A stretch of DNA of 64,000 nt from Candidatus Frackibacter sp. WG13. Lineage in GTDB: Bacteria > Bacillota > Halanaerobiia > Halobacteroidales > Acetohalobiaceae. The notes under the pieces were generated by a model. That model made no database searches and had not been told where the DNA came from. It saw only the letters and a list, made by a program, of their open reading frames with translations. Location: the NCBI RefSeq assembly GCF_900114655.1, contig NZ_FOTT01000009.1, forward strand, positions 1 to 64,000, read 5' to 3'. The translations under genes and the position numbers were made by a program. Below, piece by piece: positions 7,837-18,302 of the stretch; positions within the stretch are counted from its first letter, which is position 1, and the number at the start of each line of letters is the position of its first letter.

Positions 7837-9744
7837 TTAATCAATTAAGATACGTTTGTCCTCTACTCTTTTAGTTATTCCTTGTTGGTCAAAGTAATTC
7901 AACAAAGGCAATGTATACTTTCTACTGCTATTCAAACAATTTCTATAATCTCCAATCGTCACTTCATCTCTCTCTTCGAATAATCCCCGCAATCTTCTTT
8001 CTGCTTCATCCAAAGTCTCATAATAGAAATAGATTTCAGAATCTACCCGCTTCAAGATTCCTTCCCTAACTAATAAATTAAATATTTCCTCAATTAATCT
8101 ATCTTCTTTAGCCAGATCATCCTTCAAACTCTTTAAAGTAGGCGGAGTAAACGGCTCTGCTTTAAATTTATCTATTATATCTTCTTTAACTTCTACTTCG
8201 ACTGAGCTTAACTTAATCTGATGCTCTTCTAGCCTTATCTCAGCACCTTCAATTTCAATTAAGTTTTCATTAACTAGATCAGTTAAGAATTGGTCATACT
8301 CTTGTTTATCTAACTCAACCTTTAACTGACTTCTTATCTCTTCTTTTGAACAACCCCAACGTAGATGATACTGCTTATGATAGTCTCTAAGAAGATCGCT
8401 GACCTGCTTTCGAAGCGTTAAATAAACATCCTTATGCAAATAAGCAACATTTTGTGCTTTATTAAACTTAATTGCTTGCTCATTAGTTACTAACTCTTCA
8501 CACTTACTCTCGATTACTTCTTTTATTAATCCACTACCTGGTAATAAATCAACTGGTTTAACTGATTGCCAACTCTCTTTTAAAGCCAATTCTATTCTCT
8601 GTAAAGTGCTACCATTCTCTTCTATACTTAATTTTTCTAATACTGTCTTATCAAAACGTTTATGTCGCTTAGGGTTAGCTGCTAATACACGTCCTCCTCC
8701 AATAGTAATCATTGGTGAATAATGCCTAATTACAAAAGGTTGATTATGATAAGCAACTATTGGTTCCTCTAATCTTAATTGTACATAAGCACTTTCTCCT
8801 GGTTCAATAAATTCCTTATCTAAAATACTAATCCTGCCAAAAACTTCTTTAGCACCAATATGAATTCGTAATCGGTCGTTATACTCTAAACTTAATGGTG
8901 CTGTTGCTAATAAATCTAATTTAACATCCACTAATGTTGTTGGAGCTAAAGAGTCAGGTGTAGCTAAGATATCTCCTCGATTAATTTCATCAACTGTTAC
9001 TCCGTTTAAATTTACTCCAGTCCTCTGCCCAGCGACCGCTTCTGGTGCAGATTGATTATGAACCTGTATATTCTTAACTTCAACTTCTTTCTCCTGTGGA
9101 TAAATAACTGCTTCAGCCTCAGTCACTAACTTCCCTGCCATCAATGTACCAGTAATCACAGTACCAAACCCAGCCACTGAAAAACTACGGTCAATAGGTA
9201 GATAAAGATTATCATTCTGCTCCTTAGTTGCTATTCCTTCTGTCATATTCTCTAAACTTGTTATTAATTTATTAATACCATCTCCTGTTACACCAGAAAC
9301 CGATATTAGTGGTGCTTCTGCTAAGAAAGTATCTTCTAAATTCTCTCTAATATCCTCTTTAACTAGCTCTAACCACTCTTCTTCTACCAAATCAACTTTA
9401 GTAATCGCTACAATACCTTCTTTGACCCCTAATAATTCCAGAATATTAAGGTGTTCTTTTGTTTGAGGCATAACTCCTTCGTCAGCAGCGATTACCAAAA
9501 GGGCCAAATCGACCCCACCAGCGCCAGCCAACATATTCTTAACAAACTTCTCATGTCCTGGTACATCTATAATTCCTAACTCTACGCCATTACTTAACTC
9601 TAAAGAAGCGAAGCCCAAGTCAATAGAGATACCCCGCTCTTGTTCTTCATTCAGTCTATCAGTATTAGCTCCTGTTAACTTCTGAATAAGAGTCGTCTTT
9701 CCGTGGTCAATATGACCTGCTGTTCCTAAAATTAAATGTTTCAT
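7837..9744 (-). CDS. selB: selenocysteine-specific elongation factor SelB
   Basis: 635 residues. A translation GTPase that brings Sec-tRNA to UGA codons followed by a SECIS hairpin. The G1 motif is GHIDHGKTTL near residue 10, followed by DVPGHEKF and TKVD; EF-Tu-like domains II and III follow, and the C-terminal third has the repeated winged-helix domains that bind the SECIS. Length is normal. Its ATG shares one base with the selA stop (TAATG), so the two are translationally coupled. The tRNA-Sec gene lies directly downstream. Confidence 0.97.
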   Translation of the reverse strand: MKHLILGTAGHIDHGKTTLIQKLTGANTDRLNEEQERGISIDLGFASLELSNGVELGIIDVPGHEKFVKNMLAGAGGVDLALLVIAADEGVMPQTKEHLNILELLGVKEGIVAITKVDLVEEEWLELVKEDIRENLEDTFLAEAPLISVSGVTGDGINKLITSLENMTEGIATKEQNDNLYLPIDRSFSVAGFGTVITGTLMAGKLVTEAEAVIYPQEKEVEVKNIQVHNQSAPEAVAGQRTGVNLNGVTVDEINRGDILATPDSLAPTTLVDVKLDLLATAPLSLEYNDRLRIHIGAKEVFGRISILDKEFIEPGESAYVQLRLEEPIVAYHNQPFVIRHYSPMITIGGGRVLAANPKRHKRFDKTVLEKLSIEENGSTLQRIELALKESWQSVKPVDLLPGSGLIKEVIESKCEELVTNEQAIKFNKAQNVAYLHKDVYLTLRKQVSDLLRDYHKQYHLRWGCSKEEIRSQLKVELDKQEYDQFLTDLVNENLIEIEGAEIRLEEHQIKLSSVEVEVKEDIIDKFKAEPFTPPTLKSLKDDLAKEDRLIEEIFNLLVREGILKRVDSEIYFYYETLDEAERRLRGLFEERDEVTIGDYRNCLNSSRKYTLPLLNYFDQQGITKRVEDKRILID

Positions 9745-11147
9745 TAGTCTTCCTCCTCTAACAAAACCTTAAAATGAGAGACTATAAACGAAATTTCCTC
9801 TTCTTTAATAGTCCTAGGATCAATAATAACTTTTTCTGATTGAATCCTTGTGAATAAAGGAGGGTTTAGACCTCTTAGTCTACTACTTATTCTCTCTGCA
9901 GTTAAATTAGTAATCGAAATTTCAACTAAAAAGGTAGCTAAAGCCTCCGTAGGAAAGGCCCCACCTCCTACCTGTGAATACCCTTCTTTAACATCCACTT
10001 CCAAATCATCACCTAACTCTTCTAAATTGGCTGCTAATCTATCTGCTCTATCCTTTAGTACTTTCGAATCTAACGTTAACAATCGCAGAGTAGGTATCTT
10101 CTCTATGGCTGCCTCAAAGTCTAAGTAAAGCCGCAAGGTCTCTTCTAAGGCTGCTAATGTAAACTTATCAACCCGTAAAGCTCTAGTTAAAGGGTTCCTC
10201 TTCATCTGTTGAATATATTCTTTCTTTCCGATAATAATTCCGGCTTGTGGTCCCCCTAATAATTTATCACCACTAAATGTAACTACATCAACACCGGTTT
10301 CTATACTCTCTTGAACCGTTGGTTCTGAGCTGAAACCATACTTGCTAAAATCGATTAAAGTGCCGCTTCCTAAATCATCTAAAACCGGCAATCCATTATC
10401 ATGGCCTAACTCAACTAAATCTTGCAGAAGCACTTCTTTGGAAAAACCAACAATTCGATAATTACTAGTATGTGCTCTTAAGAGCAAGCCAGTCTCATCA
10501 GTCATCGCCGCTTCATAATCACGAAGGTGAGTCTTATTAGTAGCACCTACCTCTACTAAATCTGCGCCACTCTGTTCCATGACTTCTGGAATTCTAAATG
10601 AACCTCCAATCTCTACTAACTGTCCTCGAGAGATAATTACTTCTTTACCTTGTGCTAACGTGTTTAGTGCTAATAAGACTGCGCCAGCATTATTATTGAC
10701 TACTAAACAATCTTCAGCACCAGTTAAATAGACCAATAAATCAGTCACATGCTCATATCTTGAACCTCGTTCACCACTTTCAATATCCATTTCTAAAGTT
10801 GAGTAATTCTCAGCAACTTCAACTAAACGCTTCTGTGCTGATTCAGCTAATAATGAACGTCCTAAATTAGTATGTAATACGACCCCTGTTCCATTAATAA
10901 CTCGTTTAAGATTAGATTGTAGCCAAACTTTAAGCTTTCTATCTACTAATTCAACTACTCTATTTAAAGAAACCTCAAAATCAACTGGAAGTTCTTTATT
11001 ATCTAAAATTCTCTCTCTTAATTTCTGGTTAACATCCCTTATTGCATCTACAACTAATCTTCTAGAATAATCATCTAATATTTTTTTAATAGACTCCTCA
11101 TTCAAAACTCTATCCACAGCAGGAATCTGTCGTAAGTACTTCTCCAT
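9744..11147 (-). CDS. selA: L-seryl-tRNA(Sec) selenium transferase
   Basis: 467 residues. A pyridoxal-phosphate enzyme that converts Ser-tRNA-Sec to Sec-tRNA-Sec using selenophosphate. The PLP lysine is Lys295 in SGDKLLGGPQAG, the same position as in the E. coli enzyme. The N-terminal tRNA-binding region (IPAVDRVL) is present. The start has GGAGG nearby (AGAGGTGGAAGT). It heads the selA-selB-selC cluster. No selD is visible in the window, and no gene here needs Sec, so its clients lie elsewhere. Confidence 0.97.
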   Translation of the reverse strand: MEKYLRQIPAVDRVLNEESIKKILDDYSRRLVVDAIRDVNQKLRERILDNKELPVDFEVSLNRVVELVDRKLKVWLQSNLKRVINGTGVVLHTNLGRSLLAESAQKRLVEVAENYSTLEMDIESGERGSRYEHVTDLLVYLTGAEDCLVVNNNAGAVLLALNTLAQGKEVIISRGQLVEIGGSFRIPEVMEQSGADLVEVGATNKTHLRDYEAAMTDETGLLLRAHTSNYRIVGFSKEVLLQDLVELGHDNGLPVLDDLGSGTLIDFSKYGFSSEPTVQESIETGVDVVTFSGDKLLGGPQAGIIIGKKEYIQQMKRNPLTRALRVDKFTLAALEETLRLYLDFEAAIEKIPTLRLLTLDSKVLKDRADRLAANLEELGDDLEVDVKEGYSQVGGGAFPTEALATFLVEISITNLTAERISSRLRGLNPPLFTRIQSEKVIIDPRTIKEEEISFIVSHFKVLLEEED

Positions 11148-11256
11148 ACTTCCACCTCTAATTTTCTATATTTTAAACTTAATATATTTTCCACTACTTC
11201 CTTGACTAATATTCTTGATTAAAATTAATTTTCCTGCTATACCTATATATTAACAG

Positions 11257-11294
11257 ATAAAAAAATGTTGTGACCAATCTCGGCCACAACATTT
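11257..11294 (-). terminator. terminator after chemoreceptor gene
   Basis: AAATGTTGTG / CACAACATTT, ten pairs with a 12-base loop, followed by seven T on the minus strand. Confidence 0.9.
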
Positions 11295-11313
11295 CAGTAA
11301 AATCTTTAAACTT

Positions 11314-12873
11314 TTATATCTTAAACTGTTCCACCATTTTAGTCAATTCATTTGCTTCCTCAGCTAAGTTACTTGCTGTCTGCTTTATCTCTACCGACAT
11401 ATCTGCTATATTCTCGGTAGAAGTAACAACTTCGTCAGCCCCAGAAGCCATCTGTTCTGTAGCTGCACTTGTATCCTGAATCTGACCAATAGTTTCATTA
11501 ATTTCTTCATTAATCTCTTCAAAAGCTTCTCCAGCCTGCTGAATAATTTCTTCACCAACTGCTACTTCCTCCGCACCTTTTTCTATAGATTTAATAGCCT
11601 CATGAGATTCGTTCTGTGTCTCTCTAATTAAATCTGCTATATTATCAGTAGCCTTAGCAGTTTCTTCAGCTAAGTTTTGGATTTCTTCTGCTACTACTGC
11701 AAAACCACGACCGTGTTCTCCAGCTCTAGCAGCTTCTATAGCAGCATTTAAAGCTAATAAATTAGTCTGCTCAGCTATATCAGTTATTAATTGAATAATC
11801 TCACCAATCTCTTGTGATTTTTCACCTAGATTACGCATCACATTCGAAGTGCCTTCTACGGTTTTTCGAACAGCACTAATCTCTTCAATTGCCTTTTCTA
11901 CTGCTTCTTCTCCAACACCAACTGTACTAGCCATCCCTTCAGCAGAACCTGATACTACCTGAGCATTAGAAGCTATCTCTTGAACACTAGCAGATAATTG
12001 AGTTATACTAGCAGTAGTTGATTCAATATATTGATTCGACTGAGTAGTAGTTGCTGATAACTCTTCACTAGAACTAGTTACTACCTGGGCTGCATCTTTA
12101 ACACTTTTAATCATTTCTGCCTGTTTAGTAACCATATTGTTAAAAGAGGTACCTAAAATCCCTAATTCATCATCACGATCAGCACAACCGACTCTGGATG
12201 TTAAATCTCCGCCTTCTGTCTTTCTCAAAGCATCAACCATCTGGTGGATTGGGTTAGTAATATTATTCGTTACAAAGACTGCCCCAGTCCCCATCAATGC
12301 CATAGCTATAATACAAGTAATAATCATCGTCCAAGCAACATTCGTACTAAAACGTGTCATATTATCAATTCGATCAGCAACGAATATATACCATCCTGAT
12401 TTAGGATTATACTCGTAAGTAGCAAACATATTTTTACCATCAACTTGATACTCTATCTTTCCGGATTCAGTACCTCGAATCTTCTCTGTAAAATCTAAAT
12501 TATCTTTTGCTACTTCACTTATTTCTCCTACTAATAATTCCCCTGATTTATCTATTATAAAAATAGACCCTGTATTTTTACTAAAATATTCTTCTTCACT
12601 CTTATTTACCTTTTGTTGTAATTTCATATTCGAATCAGGACTAGAAAGGTTAATAGTATTAACCTCATCAACAAGTTCAGACGCAATAATCTCTAACTTC
12701 TCAGTCGATAATGCTTTAAAACTATTATTGGCTGACTTATATGTAAAAACACCTAATAACACCAGCCCAATTAATCCTAATATTCCTGAAAAAATTAGCG
12801 TCTTTAATAACAAACGACTCTTAAATGACCTTTCAATATCAAGATCAAACATCTCCTTATCAATTAATCTCAT
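11314..12873 (-). CDS. methyl-accepting chemotaxis protein
   Basis: 519 residues. A membrane chemoreceptor. Membrane helix 1 is near residues 25-47; an extracellular Cache-like sensor (about 50-175, with [13 protein letters not shown] and [10 protein letters not shown]) follows; helix 2 is near 182-204; then HAMP (about 205-258) and a cytoplasmic coiled coil with the conserved hairpin tip [20 protein letters not shown]. The tip recruits CheA and CheW. No ligand can be inferred. No che genes lie nearby. It implies a motile cell. It is monocistronic, with a terminator after it. Confidence 0.95.
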   Translation of the reverse strand: MRLIDKEMFDLDIERSFKSRLLLKTLIFSGILGLIGLVLLGVFTYKSANNSFKALSTEKLEIIASELVDEVNTINLSSPDSNMKLQQKVNKSEEEYFSKNTGSIFIIDKSGELLVGEISEVAKDNLDFTEKIRGTESGKIEYQVDGKNMFATYEYNPKSGWYIFVADRIDNMTRFSTNVAWTMIITCIIAMALMGTGAVFVTNNITNPIHQMVDALRKTEGGDLTSRVGCADRDDELGILGTSFNNMVTKQAEMIKSVKDAAQVVTSSSEELSATTTQSNQYIESTTASITQLSASVQEIASNAQVVSGSAEGMASTVGVGEEAVEKAIEEISAVRKTVEGTSNVMRNLGEKSQEIGEIIQLITDIAEQTNLLALNAAIEAARAGEHGRGFAVVAEEIQNLAEETAKATDNIADLIRETQNESHEAIKSIEKGAEEVAVGEEIIQQAGEAFEEINEEINETIGQIQDTSAATEQMASGADEVVTSTENIADMSVEIKQTASNLAEEANELTKMVEQFKI

Positions 12874-13080
12874 AAAAATTCCCTCCTAATCCCCTTTTAG
12901 GTATGTGATCTTTATCACTTACATAAATTAATACTTTACTATTGCCTTATTTCTATAAATTGGTTCACTTCTCCTGCAATTAATCTAAAGTTTCGTCATA
13001 ATTGCAAAAATAATAAGTTTTTATTTGATTATTTAATATTATATCATATAAAACTTAGTAATTAATATGATATTTACCAT

Positions 13081-13130
13081 ATTAAAGATAAAAAAAGCTC
13101 TCTTTAAAGAGAGCTTTTTTTATCTTTAAT
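13081..13130. terminator. 50-bp perfect palindrome, bidirectional terminator overlapping fdhD end
   Basis: A 25-bp arm with its exact complement, centre at 13105/13106, with AAAGCTCTCTTT in the core and T runs on both sides. On the minus strand it ends the formate dehydrogenase transcript. The last codons of fdhD and its stop lie inside the upstream arm. Confidence 0.9.
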
Positions 13131-13913
13131 TCTCCAATTATGAGTGTAAATATTCAATCTTCTACCTCGAGCAAAACCGATCAAAGTGATTCCTAATTCA
13201 TCAGCCAACTCAATAGTTAAAGAAGTTGGAGCCGCTCGTGAAATAAGAATCGGCAACCCTAATTTGGCTACTTTAAGCAAAATCTCCGAAGATACCCGTC
13301 CACTAGTAACTATAAGTTTATTAGTTAAATCTAAATCTTTCATAATTGTCTCGCCTACAATCTTATCAACAGCATTATGACGGCCAATATCTTCATTAAA
13401 GATTATAATTTCTCCAGGAGTACAAAGGGCTGAACTATGTGAACCACCGGTTTCCTTAAACAATCCAGCCCTCTTTTGTAATTCCCTAACTAATTCTAAA
13501 GCCACATCTACCTCTAAATCTAATTCCGTCTCAATTCTGTTACATTGAAGTGAATCAACTACGTTGTAAAAAGTAGTTCCTTTACCGCAGCCTGAAGTAA
13601 TCGTCCTCTTTCCATATAACTCCTTCACTAATGAAGATGTCTTACCGGTAGTGTCTACTCTAACAACTCCCTCATCTTGATCGACTTCAACTTTTGCAAT
13701 ATCAGAACGCTTAGAAATTAAACCTTCTGATTTTAAAAAGCCTAAAGCTAGATAATCTAGTTTATTAGGAGTACAGAGTAAGGTTACTATCTCTTCATCA
13801 TCTAAAATAATTGTTAAAGGAAATTCAGCAACTACTTTATCATTTACCTCTTTAATTTCTCCTCTATTTGCTCGTAATACTGTAACTTCTTCTAATCTTT
13901 TCACTATAGTCAC
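13104..13913 (-). CDS. fdhD: formate dehydrogenase accessory sulfurtransferase FdhD
   Basis: 269 residues. FdhD passes sulfur from a cysteine desulfurase to the molybdenum/tungsten bis-MGD cofactor, a step needed for formate dehydrogenase activity. Motifs seen: TSGCGKG (single active cysteine, as in Firmicute forms), GGSHSSAL, EDIGRHNAVDKI and TSGRVSSEI. The gene starts 28 bases after fdhA. The stop codon is at the centre of the terminator palindrome, so the tail IKDKKSSL is encoded by the hairpin arm. Confidence 0.95.
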   Translation of the reverse strand: MTIVKRLEEVTVLRANRGEIKEVNDKVVAEFPLTIILDDEEIVTLLCTPNKLDYLALGFLKSEGLISKRSDIAKVEVDQDEGVVRVDTTGKTSSLVKELYGKRTITSGCGKGTTFYNVVDSLQCNRIETELDLEVDVALELVRELQKRAGLFKETGGSHSSALCTPGEIIIFNEDIGRHNAVDKIVGETIMKDLDLTNKLIVTSGRVSSEILLKVAKLGLPILISRAAPTSLTIELADELGITLIGFARGRRLNIYTHNWRIKDKKSSL

Positions 13914-13941
13914 CTCAATTGCATACCTTCACTAATTATTC

Positions 13942-16626
13942 TTAACTAACTTTTTCTATATTAATTGCACAGACCTTATACTCAGGAATCTTAGCTACTG
14001 GATCTAACGCTGGATTAGTCAGTACATTAGCAGCAGATTCAGCAAAGTGGAAGGACATAAAGACTAATCCTTCTGGTACTCGTTCACTGATGGTCACTTT
14101 AGATTCTACTGTACCACGACGTGAACTTACTTTTACCTTATCTCCTTCGCCAACCCCTAGCTTTTCAGCATCAGCTATATTCATTTCCATTAACTCTTCT
14201 GGATAATGAGCATCTAACGCCTCAGCATTACGACTCATCGTACCAGTATGGAAATGGAATAGACGTCTACCAGTAGTTAATACATACGGGTAATCTTTAT
14301 CTGGTTCTTCTTGTGGTGGCATATACTCTGCTGGATTAAACTGTCCCAATCCTCTAGCGAATTCACCCTCATGTAAGTACATAGTTCCTGAATGATCATA
14401 GTCTAAGCATGGCCACTGTAAGCCATCTTCTTCTATTCTATCATATCTAATTCCACCATAAATAGGGCTTACGCTTGCGATTTCATCTGTAATCTCACTT
14501 GGATGATTATAATCCCAATCATATCCCATCCTATTGGCTAATTCAGTAAAGATTTCCCAATCAGCCTTAGTCTCACCTACTGGATCAATTGCTTTTCTTA
14601 CTCTCTGAACCTTTCTTTCTGAATTAGTAAATGTTCCATCTTTTTCAGCAAAACTAGCAGCCGGAAGAATTACATCTGCATACTCAGCAGTCTCACTCAT
14701 AAAGATATCCTGAACTACTACAAACTCTGCATCTTCTAAAGCTTCTCTAATATGATTCGAGTCAGGGTCACTTAGAACAGGATTTTCTCCCATGACATAT
14801 AATGCTTTGACCTTATCTTCTTCGATAGCATCAAAGATTTCAGTAACAGTATATCCTACTTCATCCGATAACTCTACACCCCAAGCTTCTTCAAACTTCT
14901 TATTAATTTCTGGATCATCTACAGCCTGATAACCAGGATATACATTAGGTAAAGCTCCTAAGTCACAAGCCCCCTGTACGTTATTCTGTCCACGTAATGG
15001 ATTAACTCCAGTACTCTCCTTACCTACATTCCCTGTTAGCATGGCTAAACAGGCTATTGATAATACATTATCGGTTCCAGAAGTATGTTGCGTAATGCCC
15101 ATAGCGTAAAGAATGCTAGCCCTTTCAGCTTCGCCATACATATGAGCAGCCTTAACGATATCCTCAGCCGGAACAGTCGTAATTTCTGATACATATTCTG
15201 GAGTATACTTCTCAACTATATCTTCTACAGCAGAGAAGTTTTCAGTTCTATTTTCAATATACTCTTCATCTAATAAGCCATCTCTAATAATTACATGCAT
15301 CAACCCGTTTAATAACGCTACATCAGTACCTGGTTTATGCTGTAACCAAAGGTCGGCATACTTCACTAAATCTATCTTTCTTGGGTCAGCTACTACTAAT
15401 TTACCGCCATTCTTTTGTGCCTTCTTAACTCGCAAGGCAATTACAGGATGAGCCTCGGTAGTATTAGACCCAGTTACAAATATTGTATCCGCATTTTCAA
15501 TCTCGTTAATAGAATTTGTCATTGCTCCACTACCAAAACTTTTGGCCAGACCGGCCACAGTAGAGGAGTGGCACAAACGAGCACAATGATCTACAGTATT
15601 AGTGCCCATCACCGCCCGCATAAATTTCTGCATTAGATAATTCTCTTCATTAGTACACTTAGCCGAACTCAAGCCAGCAGCAGCTTCTCCACCATACTCT
15701 TCTTTAATCTTGCCAAATCTTTTAGCTACTGTATCAAAGGCTTCGTCCCAACTTACTTCTTTGAATTCACCATCTACCTTCATTAATGGTTTAGTTAATC
15801 TATCTTCATTAGTTACAAAATCCAGTCCAAACTTTCCTTTAACACATGTTTGACCACGGTTAACATTATCTCGATTAGTAGTTACTTTAACTATTTCATT
15901 ATCTTTTACGTTTAACTCCAATTGACAACCAACACCACAATAAGGACAAGTAGTTTCGACCTTATCTAGCTCCCAATTTCTTGCCTTACCCATTGCATCC
16001 TTTTCCATCAAAGCTCCAGTTGGACAAGCATTGAGACACATACCACAGAATTGACAGTTTACTTCTTCCAATGGTCTATCGAAGGCAGTAGTAACAGTCG
16101 TTTCAAACCCTCTATCTTCAAAACCAATAGCCGCTTCTCTTTGTACTTGGTCACAAATATTCACACATTTTCTACATAGAATACACTTTTCATTATCTCG
16201 AATAAAGAATGGATTATCAGAAACTATTCCTTCATACTTTCTCATTCTACCTTTAAACCTACTATCTTCAAGGTCATATTTATAAGCATAATCTTGCAAG
16301 TTACAAGCCCCCGCTTTATCACAAGTTAAACATTCTTGTTCGTGGTTAGCAAGTAATAATTCTAGTAACAATTTTCGCATTCTAACTACTTTTTCTGATT
16401 CAGTATTTACTACTAAATCTTCACTAACTTCCGTAGTACAAGCCGTTACTAATTGTCCAGAATCCTCAACTTCCACCACACACATCCTACAAGCACCTTC
16501 TGGCTTTAACTCTGGATCATAACATAAGTTAGGAATTTCAATTCCATTCTCTTGAGCAACTTGTAAAATTGTTTGCCCACCTGCTGCTTCTAACTCTTGT
16601 CCATTAATCTTAACAATTACGCTCAC
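13942..16626 (-). CDS. fdhA: NAD(P)-linked formate dehydrogenase catalytic subunit (Cys form)
   Basis: 894 residues. Oxidises formate to CO2 or the reverse at a molybdopterin centre. Domains in order: [2Fe-2S] ferredoxin (Cys35, 46, 49), His-Cys3 cluster region, two [4Fe-4S] motifs (CILCRKCVNIC; CQFCGMCLNAC), CPYCGVGC binding the proximal cluster, then the molybdopterin domains. The residue that binds the metal is Cys352 (CARLCHSS), encoded TGC at 15571-15573, where many acetogens use selenocysteine. The GTG start overlaps the previous stop by four bases. The domain set matches the FdhF/HylA type that works with flavin and Fe-S subunits. Confidence 0.93.
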   Translation of the reverse strand: MSVIVKINGQELEAAGGQTILQVAQENGIEIPNLCYDPELKPEGACRMCVVEVEDSGQLVTACTTEVSEDLVVNTESEKVVRMRKLLLELLLANHEQECLTCDKAGACNLQDYAYKYDLEDSRFKGRMRKYEGIVSDNPFFIRDNEKCILCRKCVNICDQVQREAAIGFEDRGFETTVTTAFDRPLEEVNCQFCGMCLNACPTGALMEKDAMGKARNWELDKVETTCPYCGVGCQLELNVKDNEIVKVTTNRDNVNRGQTCVKGKFGLDFVTNEDRLTKPLMKVDGEFKEVSWDEAFDTVAKRFGKIKEEYGGEAAAGLSSAKCTNEENYLMQKFMRAVMGTNTVDHCARLCHSSTVAGLAKSFGSGAMTNSINEIENADTIFVTGSNTTEAHPVIALRVKKAQKNGGKLVVADPRKIDLVKYADLWLQHKPGTDVALLNGLMHVIIRDGLLDEEYIENRTENFSAVEDIVEKYTPEYVSEITTVPAEDIVKAAHMYGEAERASILYAMGITQHTSGTDNVLSIACLAMLTGNVGKESTGVNPLRGQNNVQGACDLGALPNVYPGYQAVDDPEINKKFEEAWGVELSDEVGYTVTEIFDAIEEDKVKALYVMGENPVLSDPDSNHIREALEDAEFVVVQDIFMSETAEYADVILPAASFAEKDGTFTNSERKVQRVRKAIDPVGETKADWEIFTELANRMGYDWDYNHPSEITDEIASVSPIYGGIRYDRIEEDGLQWPCLDYDHSGTMYLHEGEFARGLGQFNPAEYMPPQEEPDKDYPYVLTTGRRLFHFHTGTMSRNAEALDAHYPEELMEMNIADAEKLGVGEGDKVKVSSRRGTVESKVTISERVPEGLVFMSFHFAESAANVLTNPALDPVAKIPEYKVCAINIEKVS

Positions 16627-18284
16627 GCTGTCTCACTCCTTTCATACTCTTCTTCATCATCTACAACTAAAGCCTGACAAGTATCAGTAGCACAAACCTT
16701 AGCCGTAATATGTGCTAAATATTCATCTTTAAAATGATCTAACGTACTATAAATTGAAGTCGGCGCTGCTTGACCTAAACCACAAAGTGCTGTATTAGAC
16801 ATAACATCAGCTAAATCTTGTAGCTTATCTAAGTCTTCTAAAACGCCTTCTCCTTTCGATATCCTATCTAATATCTCATATATTCTAGTGTTCCCTTCAC
16901 GACATGGTAAACACTTACCACAGGATTCATGCTCAAAGAAATGCATGAAGCATTTTGCAATATCAACAATACAATGAGTATCATCCATAACTAATAAGGC
17001 TCCTGAGCCTAATGCAGTTCCTACTTCTGCTAAAGCATCATAGTCCATAGGTGTGTCTAATAAATCTTTTGGAATACATCCTCCAGAAGTTCCTCCAGTT
17101 TGAGCCATCTTAAACTCTCTACCGTTAACAATTCCACCACCAAAGCCTTCAACAATCTCCCTTAAAGTAGTACCCATCGGCACTTCAATTAGACCTTCAT
17201 TCTCTACATCACCACTAAGAGTAAAGACTTTTGTACCTGTACAACTTTCAGTTCCAATCTCACTATACCACTTAGCACCTTTTTCAAGAATAACCGGAAT
17301 ATTAGCCAGTGTCTCCACATTATTAATTAAAGTCGGCTTGCCCCACAGACCTTCACTCGGTGGGTAAGGAGGCTTAACCTGCGGTTCTCCTCTTTCTCCT
17401 TCAATAGATTGAAGTAAAGCAGTCTCTTCACCACAAACATAAGCTCCTGCTCCTTCTCTAATCTTAATTTTAAAATCAAAACCAGAATCAAAGATATTTT
17501 CACCTAATAAACCTAACTCTTCTGCTTGCTCAATAGCAGTTTCTAATCTATTAACAGCTAACTGGTATTCACCTCTAATATAGATATAACCGGTATTAGC
17601 TCCAACAGCATAACCAGCAATCGCCATCGCTTCTAATAAACTATGTGGATCACCTTCCATAATCAATCTATCCTTAGAAGTGCCTGGTTCTCCTTCATCA
17701 GCGTTAGCAACTACATACTTCTCATCAGCATCGGCTTGATTAGTAAACTTCCACTTCAATCCGGTTGGAAAACCAGCACCACCTCGTCCTCTAAGCCCAG
17801 ATTCTTCTACCATCTCAATTACTTCTTCTTGGGTTAATTCAGTTAATGCCTTTCCTAACGACTGATATCCATCCTGAGCAATATACTCTTTAATATTCTC
17901 CGGGTTAATAATACCGCAATTTCTCAATACAACCCTCATTTCACCAGGAAAGACATCCTCCTGTTGATATGGGGCAATCACCTCAGCATCATCCCCAATT
18001 TCATACAATAATCTATTAACGCGACGTCCCTTTAATAAGTGTTCTTCAACAATCTCAGAAACATCCTCTACCTGTACATTTCCATAATAGACCCCTTCTG
18101 GATAGATAACCATTAATGGACCTGCTTCACAAGGGCCTAAACAACCTGTATCAACAACTTTAATTTCATTATCTAAATTAAACTTCTTTAACTCTTTAAC
18201 TAAAGTACGTTCTACCTCTTTAGCACCTTTCTCTACACATTCTTGGTCTGTACAAACTAAAATATGACTTCTATAGAAAGCCAT
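16623..18284 (-). CDS. hylB: NuoF-like flavin subunit of the formate dehydrogenase complex
   Basis: 553 residues. Binds FMN and NAD(P)H and carries electrons between them and the iron-sulfur chain. N-terminal thioredoxin-like [2Fe-2S] domain (CTDQEC... CLGPC, residues 11-55), then the NuoF core with GRGGAGFPTG and ANADEGEPGTSKDR, an SLBB domain, and the four-cysteine motif CGKCLPCREG near residue 455. It ends without the two-ferredoxin tail often found in HydB. Symbol by analogy with HylB/HydB; fdhB would serve equally. Confidence 0.9.
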   Translation of the reverse strand: MAFYRSHILVCTDQECVEKGAKEVERTLVKELKKFNLDNEIKVVDTGCLGPCEAGPLMVIYPEGVYYGNVQVEDVSEIVEEHLLKGRRVNRLLYEIGDDAEVIAPYQQEDVFPGEMRVVLRNCGIINPENIKEYIAQDGYQSLGKALTELTQEEVIEMVEESGLRGRGGAGFPTGLKWKFTNQADADEKYVVANADEGEPGTSKDRLIMEGDPHSLLEAMAIAGYAVGANTGYIYIRGEYQLAVNRLETAIEQAEELGLLGENIFDSGFDFKIKIREGAGAYVCGEETALLQSIEGERGEPQVKPPYPPSEGLWGKPTLINNVETLANIPVILEKGAKWYSEIGTESCTGTKVFTLSGDVENEGLIEVPMGTTLREIVEGFGGGIVNGREFKMAQTGGTSGGCIPKDLLDTPMDYDALAEVGTALGSGALLVMDDTHCIVDIAKCFMHFFEHESCGKCLPCREGNTRIYEILDRISKGEGVLEDLDKLQDLADVMSNTALCGLGQAAPTSIYSTLDHFKDEYLAHITAKVCATDTCQALVVDDEEEYERSETA

Positions 18285-18302
18285 TATATCCCTCCTTTCT
18301 GC

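Noticed and set aside
15560-15600. Selenocysteine codon in the formate dehydrogenase
   Set aside because: The aligned codon is TGC and the reading frame has no internal TGA.
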